A stretch of 64,000 nucleotides of DNA from Escarpia spicata. Its lineage: Eukaryota; Annelida; Polychaeta; Sabellida; Siboglinidae. A program made the translations under genes and the position numbers. Each line of letters starts with the position of its first letter. The first letter of the stretch is position 1. The DNA is taken from contig OZ023207.1 in assembly GCA_963995525.1 (NCBI GenBank), forward strand, positions 36,713,792-36,777,791, in the 5' to 3' direction. The notes below the pieces were generated by a model. The model saw only the letters and a program-made list of their open reading frames with translations. It had not been told where the DNA came from and did no database searches. Shown here in pieces: positions 22,680 through 35,121 of the stretch.

Positions 22680-23597
22680 AGCATCAGCCTCTGGTAATTC
22701 ACAACTAACCATATATAACAATTGTGTTTCATGGCGAGTCTACAACGGTCAAGCAAAGGTTGCTTGTCCGCGGTCCTGGCAGCAATGAGCAAGCGGTACC
22801 GGAGGCGATTGACCTACAATACAGACCGGGATGAATCCGCTCTTTCGATGGAGCTGCAGACCAAGTTTGGCTACCCGGACATTGTAACTCGTGGCAAGCA
22901 CAAACGCTAGGACGGAAGGGCAAAATGCTATATGTGGTGGGGCGGTATTGAAATGTGTGTTCGTCTCTTGGCAGAGGGGGGGGGCGTGAGGCGGCCTATT
23001 CCTTTTGTTGGGAGAGGGACAGGCATGACAGGTCAGCCTTCCACTAGCCCATACCCCAGTTTCTTCTAGTGTCAGACGTTTTGGGAGGAACTGTTACATT
23101 TGTCAGTGTTCGTGTCCGATTACACCTGTCAGTGCTAGTTGACAAGGCGACTTATCAGGTCCGGCCTATATGCAGCCCTTTTTTATCCCCCACTTTTGTA
23201 TATATCAAGCTGAATTACTGTAGCTAGTACTATAGAAAGGTGTGCAGTCTGCACACCAGGTATCTTTTTCCCTTGTGTTTTATATACTGTAAGCATATTA
23301 CAGTCGGTATGCTGTAATTTAATATAACAGCAATCAAGGGTTTTTTGGTAAATGTCTAGTATGATTATTCTAAATGTACAAAAAGTGTCGTACATAACAT
23401 GTGTGGTCCATCACTCTGTAATCTGGATGTACCTGGCTGTGCACAAGATGTGACTATTGTATATATTATATGTGCACAGTGGCAATCCCTGTGTTAATAA
23501 ATTTAATTGCCCAATACCAACCTACCGAATAGTTGGCGTAAATTCAGTACAAACAGAGAAAGGACTGCATGAACATAAAACGGATACACCGGGAATA
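22680..23597. other. DIRS 3' region and spacer
   Basis: A 62-codon open frame (22722-22910) has no recognisable domain. AATAAA near 23497 may be the element's polyadenylation site. A short G run (about 22975-22985) is present. Confidence 0.45.
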
Positions 23598-23615
23598 GGG
23601 GGGGGGGGGGGGGGG
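23598..23615 (+). repeat. Poly-G run (18 G)
   Basis: Eighteen consecutive G residues directly before the LINE at 23.6 kb. It could form a quadruplex, or mark an assembly-sensitive site. Confidence 0.95.
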
Positions 23616-23644
23616 TACCGAGTAGAGTAGTACACGAAATAATC

Positions 23645-24260
23645 TTGCTTGTTGTTTATCGCCCACCACCAACTAAGAAGAATGGATCATCGGTTGTCGA
23701 TTTCTTCAATGACGCAGATATTCTTGACACGTATGCGACACTACCTGGTGAACTTGTTATAGTTGGCGACTTTAATTTTCACTTTGACGTTAACACTGAC
23801 GTTCACGTGAAACGTTTCCGTGACATGTTGCACTGTCATGACATGACGCAGTATGTCCAACAACCAACGCATCAAGAAGGCCACATTTTAGACCTTGTGA
23901 TAGCCCGTACTAACTCCTGTGTGGCTGATACGGTGGTCGCCGAGCTTATTTCTGATCACCACGCTGTGCACTGCCGTCTTGCAATGCGCAAGCCTCCATT
24001 TCGGAGAGAAAAGAAGACTTACCGCAAGATAAAGGCGATCAATCTCACATCGTTCTCGTCGGATATTATGAACTCCACATTACATACAAACTGTGAACAA
24101 TCATTAGATGACATTGTAGCTCAATACAACATTGTCCTGAGCGAGCTACTTGAAAAACACGCACCACTTAAAAAGAAATGGCTCACCATCCGACCTGATG
24201 CGCCGTGGGTCGATGACGACAGTCTATCAGCCAGGAAGGAGAGGCGCCGAGGAGCGAATA
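23645..24260 (+). pseudogene. LINE AP-type endonuclease, C-terminal two thirds
   Basis: Contains LLVVYRPPP, then GELVIVGDFNFHFD (the catalytic GDFN block) and HILDLVIAR..., ending with ELISDHHAVHC (the SDH block). The N-terminal part with the Asn and Glu catalytic residues is missing, so the element is 5' truncated. The reading frame shifts near 24240. Confidence 0.8.
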
Positions 24261-24849
24261 TGGAGATTATTCAGGTTGACCATCGACAGAGAAATCTTCA
24301 TCAACCAGAGAGAACGAGTGAAGAAGATGTTGAACACTGCCAGAGCCACATTTTATACCAACAAAATCAACGAACAGGCTGGCAACCACAAAACGCTGTA
24401 TAGGATAGTTGGTTCTCTGCTGCACACAAAAGACTTGCCAACAGCACTGCCCGATAACCGCCCCGGACAATTGCTTGACAACTTCAGCAACTATTTCACG
24501 GACAAAATTGACATTATCAGGCGCGATCTTGATACCCACGACAAACACACATTGCTGCGTCCGGACGAGCCCTGTGTTGTCCTGTCACATCTATCGTCGT
24601 TCCTGCCGACCACGACACAGGAGATCACCAAATTGGTCGGCAAGTCGGCTTGTAAATCGTGCAAGTTGGATCCGATTCCGACTAATCTGCTGAAGGCCAA
24701 CATATCCACTTTGGCACCAGTCATCACCGACATTGTGAACTTATCTATTACGACAGTAGTCTTTCCTTCTTCCTTTAAAAAGGCTGTCGTAACTCCTGTT
24801 TTGAAGAAAGCAACACTGAACCCAAATGACCTAAAAAAACTATCGTCCA

Positions 24850-25971
24850 GTGTCGAACTTGTCTTTTGTGTCAAAAATTGCAGAGAAGGTCGTTGCTGCC
24901 CGTTTCTCCAAACACCTATCTGACAACGAACTCTATGAGCAAATGCAATCTGCTTATCGTCCGCACCACAGCACTGAGACTGCATTGCTGAGAGTATGCA
25001 ACGATCTGCTTTGTATACTGGAAGAGCGCAAGGCTGCCATACTAGTGCTACTAGATCTCTCAGCAGCATTCGACACGATCGACCACGGTATCATGTTATC
25101 ACGCCTCAGAGATCGTTTTGGAGTAACTGGAACATCTCTTGCATGGGATGATTCATATTTGGCCAACCGAAGTCAAAGTATTCAAGTGCACGGAAGAGAA
25201 TCAGCGGAAAGTCCAGTGATGTACGGAGTCCCGCAAGGTTCCGTTCTCGGCCCGCTCATGTTCATTTGTTACACGGCACCACTCGGAGATATCTCACGTC
25301 GGCATGGAATCAACATGCATCTATATGCTGATGATACCCAACTCTACATCGCCTTCGGTCCACTCTCAGAGGAAGACACAACCCAAGCTGTGAAGCGCAT
25401 ACAAGCATGTGTCACTGAAATACAAACTTGGATGCGCATTAATAAACTCAAACTCAATGCTGACAAAACAGAGCCTATTGTGATATGTTCGCCGCACATC
25501 AAGAACAAACTTTCTATGCCGCACATAGAAGTTGTCAATAACATCGTGCCTACTTCCACTATGGCCAGGAACATTGGTGTTTTCTTCGATGATGCCCTAA
25601 ACATGAACAACCATGTACACTACATGTGTCGTGTAGCATATTTCCATCTACACAGTATTGGAAGAATTCGAAATCTTCTAGATAGGAAAACGACAGAGAT
25701 GATGATGCATACTTACGTGACGTCTCGTCTTGACAATGGAAATGGCCTGCTTTACGGGATTTCTGACCATCTCCTCACCAGACTCCAGAGAGTGCAAAAT
25801 GCTGCAGCCCGTCTCATAACCAAAACTAAGAAGCACGACCACATCACTCCTGCTCTAATTGCGCTTCATTGGTTGCCGATTAAACAGCGCATCGAGTACA
25901 AACTACTCCTGCTTACGTTCCGCAGTTTGCATGGCATGAGTGCGTCATACCTAGCGGACCTGCTAACTTGA
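24850..25971 (+). pseudogene. LINE reverse transcriptase
   Basis: All main palm motifs are present: SAYRPHHSTETALL, VLLDLSAAFDTIDH (catalytic Asp), YGVPQGSVLGPLMF and LYADDTQLYI (YADD intact), then LKLNADKTE. The C-terminal LQRVQNAAARLIT and HWLPIKQRIEYK segments follow. The tail continues in another frame (25975-26181) with RLWNNLP and FKKQLKTLLFK, so at least one more frameshift exists. The RT core itself has no stop. Confidence 0.85.
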
Positions 25972-26514
25972 CACCAGCCCACTCGCACGTTACGCTCCGC
26001 CGACGCTCACCTGCTCGAGGTCCCGCGCAGCAAGCTTTGTACTCAAGGCGACAAAGCTTTTTCACGCGCTGCGCCACGCCTGTGGAACAATCTGCCCCTT
26101 GCCATGCGTGCTACAGACTGCCTCATCGTGTTCAAGAAGCAACTAAAGACACTTCTTTTTAAACGTGCTTTTTCTCTTTAAATTATATGTGTGGACAGTG
26201 GCGAACTCCGGACTTTTTAATATCTACATTTAACTATTATTATTATTACTCTCTCTTAATTTGTCGTTTTAATTAGTATTAGTATTATTACTATACGCAT
26301 ATATTTATTATTGATATGTATATGTATGTATATGTTAATGCTTTTATTTATTTATTTAATTAATTTAATTTATTTATTTATATATTTTTATTTTATTTAA
26401 TAATCTTAATTGCTACATGCCATGTTTTTTAGGATTGTAATGCGCCTCTGAATGGTAGTAACTGACAGATTTATGGCGCAGAGAAATGCAGTAAATTATT
26501 ATTATTATTAAGTG

Positions 26515-26790
26515 GGTGTAAAGCCGGGCCGACGTCCAATTACTGGACGTAGTGTACGATGGCAATTGCAGGGCTCTGCAACCTCGTGTGACTGAACAAA
26601 TTCCATTTTCCTTTAACGTGTCGAACAAAGGCTGAGGCAGCCTTCCGCCAGTGACACTCGCAATGTTATGGGCGAATAGTTCCTGCCGAGTATAGGTCAC
26701 CATGGGTATAGGTGTTCCACCGGAATAAATGTCGCAGAAATACACGCACATATAAAACCAATAATTCGAACGAACAGTTCCGTGCATTTA
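26515..26790 (-). pseudogene. LINE ORF2 5'-end fragment
   Basis: Minus-strand frame with YTRQELFAHN, then RLPQPLFDTLKENGICSVTR and GCRA, a segment found before the endonuclease domain in many CR1-like LINEs. The fragment is isolated. Confidence 0.5.
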
Positions 26791-26889
26791 GGGTAATATT
26801 ATCAAAACGATGTTCAAATCTCACCAGTGTCGTAGTAATACAAATAAGTAAAATTCTATTTTAAACACGGAGCAAATGAATAGCTGCCA

Positions 26890-27470
26890 CTGGGGCGCTT
26901 GTCACATGATCAAATAATGATGTCCTCCCCAAATAAATATTGTGCTCTCGATCAATTTCCGACTTTACTGTTAAAAGCATGTATCGATACACTATTCATG
27001 CATGTAACACATATCATCAATGCATCACTATGCTCTCGCTTCTTTCTCGATTACATCAAATGCGCCCATATCATTAAACAGAAACGGCTCTTTTAAAAGT
27101 GCATAATGATACTAATCGTATACAGTTTCGATCATCTATTTCTGATTTACTTTTTTGTTCCTAGAGTCTACACTAATACTGGAACTAGGGCATTTTTTTG
27201 TTGTTGCACCAATTATCTGGAATACGCCCTCTTAGTGTTAGATCAGTTGCAAATATTATACAATTTCGCCGTCATTGAAAAACTTACCTTTATAACCTTG
27301 AATGTCCACCTTAACTCCCTGGCGTTTAGATCCATCTGATGACGACTTTAATATGGCTTATCGATTCTGATATTGACTAAGCCGTTTGTATAAATGCGCC
27401 TCTGAGCTTGGTTTCCGAGGATTTAGGCGCAAAAGCGATTAGTTAATTGTTATTATTATAGTAATAATTA
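26890..27470 (+). pseudogene. Internally deleted LINE remnant
   Basis: Starts with an RT N-terminal segment (ALDQFPTLLLKACIDTLF, IINASLCSRFF), then jumps to a C-terminal TRAFF...LEYALL and HLNSLAF-like tail in shifted frames. It ends with GCGCCTCTGAG and a TTATTATTAT tail. Same family type as the LINE at 23.6 kb. Confidence 0.65.
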
Positions 27471-27756
27471 TTACTATAAGTAATAGTTTTAATATTGCTA
27501 GGTGATGTGATGTGATGTAATTATATTTCCAACATTTTATTAAATTGATTGTATTCATGTCACAATTTCGTGAATATTCTAAAACACAGACGCAGACAAA
27601 GTTTGTAAGGCATTGGAAAATATGTAAAATCATTGACGACCTAGTAATTACAAAAGACGCGTTTTGAGGCTATTTGGGCTACTTCTAATTTTGGTGAAGC
27701 TATATACCTAATACTACTTACAAATAATTGAACTGTTTTTGACCAACAATAACACC

Positions 27757-27859
27757 AAATTATGCAGTTAAAAAAACGTTTGCCAATATATATATTTATT
27801 ATATTGACAAACGTTATATATACATACACACTCACACACACACACACATACACACACAC

Positions 27860-27913
<54 letters not shown>

Positions 27914-27994
27914 GTATGTATGTATGTATGTATACATAACGTTTGTCAATATAACAAATATATATTGGCAAACGTTTTTTTAACTGCATAATTT
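27757..27994. repeat. Near-perfect palindrome with CA-repeat centre
   Basis: The left arm (27757-about 27830) begins AAATTATGCAGTT and contains AACGTTTGCCAATATATAT and TTGACAAACGTTATATA. The right arm (about 27920-27994) is its reverse complement with a few mismatches, ending AACTGCATAATTT. The centre is (CA)n/(TA)n/(TATG)n. Both strands therefore give nearly the same open frames. It could be a hairpin MITE or a palindrome created by duplication. Confidence 0.9.
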
Positions 27995-28630
27995 ATATAT
28001 ATATATATATATTGGCTAGCTTTTTAAAACTGCATATAGTAAGTGCTGTTCAAAAGCAGTCCAATCGTTTGCAAGTAGTTTTAGATATATATCTTCATCC
28101 GAATTAGAAGTAGCTCCAAAACGCGTCTTTTGTAAATTCTCACCTTTTCACTACTGAGTTTAACTATTTTCCGTTGCCTTAGAAACCTTTTTTGCGTATA
28201 TGTTTGAGAAAATTCACGAAATTGTGAAATGTATATATTCAATCAAGGAATATGTTGGAAATATTGTTTGATGGATGAATTTATGTTGTCCACAGATTTG
28301 CAGTTAATTATGACTTCCAAGTTTAACAAATCAAACACACCACGAACCATTATATTTGAAGAAATTGATGTTCCTATGATACTGTATGTGGTTATATATA
28401 TTTAAGAAAGAAATATTTATATACAACTTCCAACCACAAATCATGAGTATCTGTGTTAAGCCCTCTAAAGGAATTGTTATTGTGACATCATGATCCTCCT
28501 ATGCTATATACATCTTAGGTGTTACCAGTACCAGTTAGTATATGCCATCAGAAATCAATTAATACAAATCTTCCCACATCTGTATGGTTATTTATGCTCA
28601 GTTATGACGTACATTATTCTTGATATATAT
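27995..28630. other. No gene recognised
   Basis: AT-rich, with a TA run at about 27994-28011. A short segment near 28100-28140 (AGAAGTAGCTCCAAAACGCGTC) is the reverse complement of one near 27655-27690 (GACGCGTTTTGAGGCTA), so the inverted repeat symmetry extends loosely beyond the palindrome. Confidence 0.5.
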
Positions 28631-28634
28631 AATT

Positions 28635-29545
28635 GATTTGGATGATGATATATCACGCAAAGTACTGGAATTCGCACACAATACAAAAGTGTTCATAAGA
28701 GTTACACAGATGCAGATAAACACACTTTACAAGATGATCTAGCAAAATTAGTCAAATGGTCTGAAAAATGGCAAATGTATTCAATTTAGGGAAATGTAAG
28801 AGTATTCACATAGAATATGGAAATATGGACACAGATTACATAATGGGGGATACCATGTTAGGTAAAACGGTAAAGGAAAAGGACTTAAGAGTGACAGTTT
28901 GTGCTGACACGAAAGTTTCAGAGCAACGTGGAATTGCTGCTTCAAAGGGTAATCAAATACTAGGGTGATTAGAAGAAATATATAGATATAAGGACAAACA
29001 GCTGATTGTACCACTGTACGAACCAATGATTATACCTAATTTGCAATATTACATACAAGCATGGAGGCCGTATCGTAAGAAAGACATAGATAAGCTAGAA
29101 TGAGTACAACGAAGAGCAACTGAGCTGATTCCTGACTGAAGGATCTTAGTTATGAAAAACGCCTATTAAAATGCATTAGAGACTAGAAGACTAAGAGGAG
29201 ACCAAATATATATATATTTTTTTTAAATATTGAATGATTATGAATATAGATAGTATAACCTGCGGGCACAATGCGGCGTTAGTCAAAGAACAGTACAGTT
29301 TAGATGTGAGAACATACTAATTACCACAGAGGACTATAAATGACTGGAACAAATTATCTGGTGATTGTGTTAATACTAGCTGCGTGAATATATTCAGAAA
29401 TAAAATTGACAGCTATCTGGGGAAGGCAGGCTGTACGTAGCTGGACAATTGTTGGACTCTCGATAAGCCAAAGGTTTCCTTTTTCGCATGTCTTCTAGAG
29501 CGTGTAGCTGTGGGAGGCAATATTATTAAATCTTGTTAAATCGTT
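28635..29545 (+). pseudogene. LINE RT C-terminal fragment, family H
   Basis: Same family as 30.9-33.1 kb: IDLDDDISRKVLEFA, NLGKCKSIHIEYGN, MGDTMLGKTVKEKDL and GIAASKGNQILG. It is more decayed, with several stops. The 3' end shares GGACTCTCGATAAGCCAA and a TTGTTAAATC tail with the other copy. Confidence 0.8.
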
Positions 29546-29569
29546 TTAACATGACAATTTCATCAACAT

Positions 29570-30455
29570 ATGCATAGGTATCTATATAAACTTTAAATGA
29601 CTGTTTCACGAACATCCTGCTATGGATGGAAGCAAGTAAATTGAAGCTACATCCTGATCAAACTGATCTTATTGTAAACTAAACATCGTTGTTAACAACT
29701 TTCTAGTTAAATTGCTTGGTAATGATAAATCACCATCAGATACAGTTCGTAATAAGGTGTTGCCTTTGACAGGGATTCCAGCTTTCCTAAGAACATAAAA
29801 AATATGCAAATCCTGTGTCTACCATTTTCGTAATTTCCGTCAATTTCGTCATATTCTGCTAAAACTATATCAGTAGCTCTAAATGGCAGTCGCCTTGACT
29901 ATTGCAATTCACTCGTAAACAATATTGCTAAAAGGATGAACTCCCACGTGTGCCGAATTGTTGAGCGCGTGTGGTACTTAAAGCATCTCTATCATCACTA
30001 TCCCTACTTAAACAGTTTAACTGGCTTCCGATTGCATATTGAATACCATTCCAGTTAGCCCCTGTTACTTATGGTGACCTATCTACACAACAGCCTTCCT
30101 ATTCGGTTAGTCTCCTACGTTGTCGAGATATCCCCAGGAACCTGAGACCATCTGTTTCACAACAACTTATTTCTAAACCTATGTTTAACATTGGCAAACG
30201 GGCTTTCTATGTAGCTACAACAAAAATCTGGAATCAACTACCTAAAACTCTAAAATCACCTGGAACTATAGCTACCTTTTGTAAAAAAAACTCAAGACTT
30301 ATTTATTGGAAATTGCATTACCACCCTAACCTTCGGCGGCCTTTTGTCCTAATGGTGCGTTTTGCTCGTCCCTGTTCATAATTCTGCCCAATGAGACTTG
30401 TTGCGCCTATGAGCTAAAATTCCCGGCTCTATAAATGCTTATTAATATTATTATG
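29570..30455 (+). pseudogene. LINE RT C-terminal fragment
   Basis: A very decayed RT C-terminal half; the recognisable end is RAFYVATTKIWNQLPKTLK followed by FCKKNSRLI (30200-30310). The 3' UTR ends TTGCGCCTATGAGC and an ATTATTAT tract at about 30440, as in the LINE at 23.6 kb. Confidence 0.65.
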
Positions 30456-30715
30456 TTTCAGCGAAATACGAAAGCATATAACAGTAGTCCGAATCGAAAC
30501 GCTGTTTTAATATCCAATTATTTTAACCCAGCAGTGTTTCACATATCGTACAAATTAGTATTTACATTTAATTATATATTTGTTTGTTACTATGACTTTT
30601 ATTTATCACAATAGTTTAATGGTTCATTACTAGGTTTATAAAATAATCAGTTTAACATATGGTTGTTACTTTGAAGAAATATACAAAAACAATCACAACA
30701 TAAACACGACGGTAA

Positions 30716-30890
30716 TGGAATGGGTGCCTGAAGGTGGTCACAGAAGGAGAGGAAGGCCGACAAAGACCTGGCGCAAGACATTTAAAGAAGATCTGGCAGA
30801 AATGGAAGTTACCTGAAATGAGGCCAAAGAAATTGCGAAAGACCGTAATAGATGGAGAAAGCTTGTCGCCCGATGTCCCGAAAGGAATAG
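30716..30890 (+). pseudogene. Second-family LINE C-terminal tail
   Basis: The frame reads MEWVPEGGHRRRGRPTKTWR, then an acidic helix, then EAKEIAKDRNRWRKLVA, the signature RGRPxxTW...ARDRxxWR tail of RTE/CR1-like RTs. A TGA replaces the usual Trp before NEAKE. It passes without a gap into the linker region of a different LINE (30.9-33.1 kb). Confidence 0.7.
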
Positions 30891-33110
30891 CAAAAAGCAG
30901 TATAGGAGAAATTTCCACAAAGGAAGGTATAAGGACATGAGGAAATATTTAGCAAAGATAGACTGGAATAAGACACTGAAAAATAAGACGGCAACAGAGT
31001 GCTGGAATATATTAAAGAGTGAAATTAAGTGCATAATCGATAAATTTGTACCCTTCAAAAAACAAGGAAAACGGTCCAAAAAGAAACACTTATCGAAAGA
31101 AGCCATTAGAAAAATGAAGTATAAACAAATGATGTGGAAGTCATATAGATGTACTGGAAATGATGAAGACTACAACAGTTATAAAGAAGCACTTAACCAA
31201 GCTACAGCTGAAATTAGAAATTCAAAGAGAAGCTATGAACAACAATTAGCTAGTAATATAAAACATGACAGCAAGAGTTTTTATGCGTATGTTCGAAGCA
31301 AACAGAAAGTTCAAGATAAGGTCGGTCCTCTAGAAGATAGTGCTGGAAATATAATATCATAGGGATTCATAATGGCAGAAGACCTGAATGAGTACTTTAG
31401 TTCAGTGTTTACCAGGGAAGATATTAGTTCACTGCCAATACCAGAGGCTAAGTTCAAGGGGGCAGATTCAGAATATTTAGGACAATTAATTGTAACCCCG
31501 GAAATGGTAGCTAAGAAAATAAGGGCTATGAAAGATAATAAATCACATGGAGTGGATGGGGTTCCACCCAAACTACTATTGGAAATTGTAGAACAAATTA
31601 GTATACCACTTGCAACAGTTTTCAACTTGTCATTAGAAGAGGGAGTGGTTCCTTTAGAATGGAAAGAAGCAAACATTATACCGTTATTCAAAAAAGGTTC
31701 GAGAAACAAGTCAGAGAACTATAGAGCAGTGAGTTTAACATCAGTGATTTGTAAATTATTAGAAAGAATAATTAAAGATCACATGGTGGATTTTCTTGTT
31801 AAACAAAACTTGATAAACCCATCTCAACATGGTTTTTTTAAAGCGAGGTCATGCTTAACAAATATGTTATGTTTTTGGAAGACATCACTAAGTGGGTAGA
31901 TGAGGGATCACCAGTAGATATCATCTACTTAGATTTTCAAAAAGCTTTTGACAAAGTACCACATCAAAGATTACTGCTTAAACTAAAGGCCCATGGCATA
32001 GGAAATGGTATAATAAACTGGATAGAACAATGGCTGATTGACAGAACAACGTGTAGTAGTTGATGGGGAGGCTTCAAACTGGAAATCGGTATTGAGTGGG
32101 GTAGCACAGGGATCAGTATTAGGTCCTATATTATTCTTAATATACATCAACGATTTGGATGATGAAATAACAAGCAAGGTGTTGAAATTTGCGGATGATA
32201 CAAAAGTGTTTAGAAGGATTAAAAGTGATGGAGATAGACAGCATTTACAAGATGATCTTGACAGGTTGATCAAATGGTCTGAAAAATTGCAAATGATGTT
32301 CAATTTTGGGAAATGTAAATGCCTCCACATAGGACATGGGAACGAAGAGGTAGAATATACAATGGGGGGTACTGTACTAAGTACTACTGTAAAAGAAAAG
32401 GACTTAGGGTTAACCGTTAGTGCTGATATGAAGATTTCAGAGCAGTGCGGAATTGCAGCTTCAAAGGGAAATCAAATCCTTGGATTAATTAGGCGAAACA
32501 TAACGTATAAGGAAAAAGAGCTAATAATACCGCTGTACAAAACAATAGTTAGGCCTCATTTAGAATATTGTATTCAACCGTGGAGGCCATATCGCAGGAA
32601 GGACATAGATATGCTAGAAAGAGTGCAGTGGAGAGCAACTAAAATGATACCAAATCTGAGGGATCTTAGTTACGAAATACGCCTAAAAAAATGCGGTTTA
32701 ACAACACTAGAGACCAGGAGATTGAGAGGAGATCAGATAGAAGTGTTTAAAATATTGAAGGGTTATGAAAATATTTATAGAAATATGTTTTTCTCAGTTA
32801 AGAAAGATAGAAGGACTAGATTACATGAACTTGCATTAACAAAGAAGGAGCAGAGTAGATTGGATATAAGAAAGTTTTCATTTTCACAAAGGACTGTAAA
32901 TGAATGGAACAGATTACCTGCTGATTGTGTGGTTGCTAGTAGCGTGAATATGTTTAAAAATAAAATCGACACATACCTCAGACGTGCGGGATACACATAG
33001 ATAAAAAGGGTCGGACTCTCGATAAGCCAAGGGCTTCCTTGTCCACCTGCTACCTAGAGTTAATTCTCTAGGTGGCAATCTTGTTAAATCTTGTTAAAAG
33101 GAACAGGAGA
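30890..33110 (+). mobile_element. CR1-like LINE (family H), RT nearly complete
   Basis: It begins in the endonuclease-RT linker (RKYLAKIDWNKTLKNK). RT motifs follow: IIPLFKKGSRNKSENYRAVS, DIIYLDFQKAFDKVPHQRLL, GVAQGSVLGPILFLIYINDL and KFADDTKVF (FADD instead of YADD, usual for this group). The C-terminal part is intact to LRRAGYT (stop 32998-33000). Breaks: an in-frame TAG at 31360, and frameshifts near 31860 and 32040. The 3' UTR has GGACTCTCGATAAGCCAA and a TTGTTAAA-type tail at about 33085-33102. Confidence 0.85.
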
Positions 33111-33242
33111 AACTAAGTCTAAGTAAGCAATGTTCGTCTCTCCCGGTAGGTACTTAATACCGTGAGATTGAATATGTCGTTCTTCTGTTTCAGACACGTG
33201 TGTATTGCAAACGAATAACAAGGTCCGTCGCATATTATCATC

Positions 33243-34377
33243 ATGTTCGTAAAGATGATTAGTACGTGCAGCACGCGACGTGTGACGGCTCTGGTTTTGG
33301 TCGCAGTCATCGCATACTGTTTGTGTGTACTGATCTCCCGTCAGACTATTTCTTCAGCTACGCCCCATAATATGCCTGAACCAGTGATTGTATACAAGCG
33401 CAAACATATATGTTCAGTGGAATTAATTAGGAAATACTGCATCGATCATAACTATTTCCCGACGGGTGGCCAATGGTTCAATTCTACATTCCAACCTGAT
33501 ATGTGTCGCGTCCCATTCAAAGATGTCCCAAAGGAAATGTTGCGCGACTGTCTCACGCGGCGAAAAATCAAGAAACTTGTTATAATAAGCGATTCCAATG
33601 GATTGCGGTACTTCCATGCAGCGAAAACAGTTATGGAAAAGTTGTTGAAATGCCGTACTCTGAAAGTTGAACAGGGAACAACAATGCCAGACGTGAATTA
33701 TTTCACGAAAGGGACACATTTGAAGGCTTCATACATCGTTATGCATCACAGAGATTGCAGAGGATGTAATAGCAACACAATTGTGTGAACTGACGGTGAT
33801 CTTAGCATTGTTATCGAATTCATAACAATGGAGTTCTTTATCGACACTGTGCGCAACCAGTGGCAGAAGAACTGTCCTTCACAAAAAACAAACTATATTC
33901 TGTCACCAGTCAAATACCTACCAGGAATTTATTTTTGGAGAGTATCTTATAAACCACTATCCAAATATGATACTACTGTTCTCTTCGAGTCACGACAAGG
34001 CTAGAGGTAGTTTACGTAAGGTGCGCCTCGACATGGACTACTTAAAGATGATCATCAGCAAGTATGTCCCCAAGCATACACAATTATTCTGGTTCAGCAA
34101 GATCAGTGAAACACTAAAGAAGAAACCTGAACTCTGGAGGAACGTCACTTACGATGGCAACTGGAAAACCAACAAGCAGATACAGCTATTGAACAGAGAA
34201 CTATACAATGTTCTTCGACTTGAATTAAACAGAACAGAGGGGAAATTTGCGACGTTCTTCGACATATTCGACATGTCACAAGGAGTTCCTCATTGGTCAC
34301 TGGACGGGATTCATAGGAAACCTATATGGTACGACGCTGTTTTGTCGACCTGGTTCCAAATATTTTGCGCAAATTAA
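33243..34377 (+). pseudogene. SGNH/GDSL-like type II membrane protein, copy 1
   Basis: The N-terminus has a single membrane segment (VTALVLVAVIAYCLCVLI, about residues 16-33) after a short basic tail, as in Golgi type II enzymes. A Cys-containing luminal region leads to KKLVIISDSNGLRYFHAAK, where Asp117-Ser118 fits the GDS nucleophile block. The C-terminal part, in a frame opening at 33967, has LLFSSSHDKARGS, FWFSKI and WSLDGIHRKPIWYD, where DGIH (gac at 34302) fits the Asp-x-x-His block. The two parts are separated by a TGA at 33786-33788 and a frameshift before 33967, or by an unrecognised intron. Substrate unknown; carbohydrate O-acetyl or related esterase activity is a guess. Confidence 0.6.
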
Positions 34378-34639
34378 CTGCTCTAATACAGCAACGGAAA
34401 TATTCACGTCGTTCTTTCCTTCTTTATCTCATTCTGTATCAGTAGTCCATTACACATGAACTCAGAACAGGCCGGCAACACCAGTTACGTTCTCTTCCCG
34501 GGTTTAGTTAATGCCTTATGAAAATGTAGGAAAATATATTTATTTTGTATTTTGGTCTGTTACGGTAACCTGTCAGCAATTACTCTAAAACATAGAATAA
34601 CTATAATGTTAAGGTTGGACGATCGTTGGCGGAGAAGAT

Positions 34640-35121
34640 TACCAAAAATGTTATTGATATATATATTAAGCATCGAAATATTTATCTCCCCAGTTGAACT
34701 GAATGAAGTAGAAACTATAATCACAGATCTAAAAATATCAAGTCATGGTTGGGACTTAATAACTCCAAATATTGTTAAATTAACATATCATACTTTCCTA
34801 CTTCCTTTAACACATGTTATTAACTTATCGTTAATTAAAGGTATTTTTCCAGACGACATGAACAGAAGAAAAGTGATCCCGATATACAAAGGCGGTGACA
34901 AGACACTCGTAAACAATTACCGTCCTGTATCGATTCTGCCAGTTTTTCCTAAAGTTCTAGAAAAAATAATGTACAACAGATTAACAAAATTCATAAAGAA
35001 ACATAACATCTTATATTATTACCAGTTTGGATTTAGGAAGAAGCATTCTGCAAACATGGCTGTTGTGCAACTAGTAGATAAAATGTCCACAGCTATAAAT
35101 AATGGTGGTGAACGCCAATAA
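34640..35121 (+). pseudogene. LINE RT N-terminal fragment
   Basis: LNEVETIITDLKISSHGWDL, then FPDDMNRRKVIPIYKGGD, NNYRPVSILPVFPKVLEKIM and QFGFRKKHSANMAVVQLVD. It ends before the catalytic Asp, so it is 3' truncated. Confidence 0.75.

Larger units (their letters stand above)
19908..23510 (+). mobile_element. DIRS-like tyrosine-recombinase retrotransposon
   Basis: The order gag, RT, RNase H, tyrosine recombinase on one strand defines a DIRS/Ngaro-type element, which integrates through a recombinase rather than a DDE integrase or endonuclease. The coding parts lie in overlapping frames. The end is set by a likely polyadenylation signal AATAAA near 23497. Terminal inverted or split direct repeats were not identified, so both ends are approximate and the gag N-terminus seems to be missing. 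Confidence 0.85.
23630..26500 (+). mobile_element. CR1/Jockey-like LINE, 5' truncated
   Basis: Endonuclease, linker, RT and C-terminal tail can all be followed on the plus strand with two main frameshifts (about 24240 and 24850). Downstream of the tail (last stop about 26179) comes an AT-rich 3' UTR that contains GCGCCTCTGAATGG and ends in an (ATT)n tract near 26500. Two other LINE 3' ends in the window (27390-27460 and 30390-30455) share the GCGCCT and (ATT)n features. It is the best preserved LINE here. Confidence 0.85.

Noticed and set aside
22722..22910. 62-codon frame after the recombinase as a DIRS accessory gene
   Set aside because: No recognisable domain and no comparison available; could equally be chance.
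27641..27989. Overlapping open frames on both strands with CVCVCV and THTHTH runs
   Set aside because: They translate the CA/GT microsatellite inside a palindrome, which explains the mirror-image frames.
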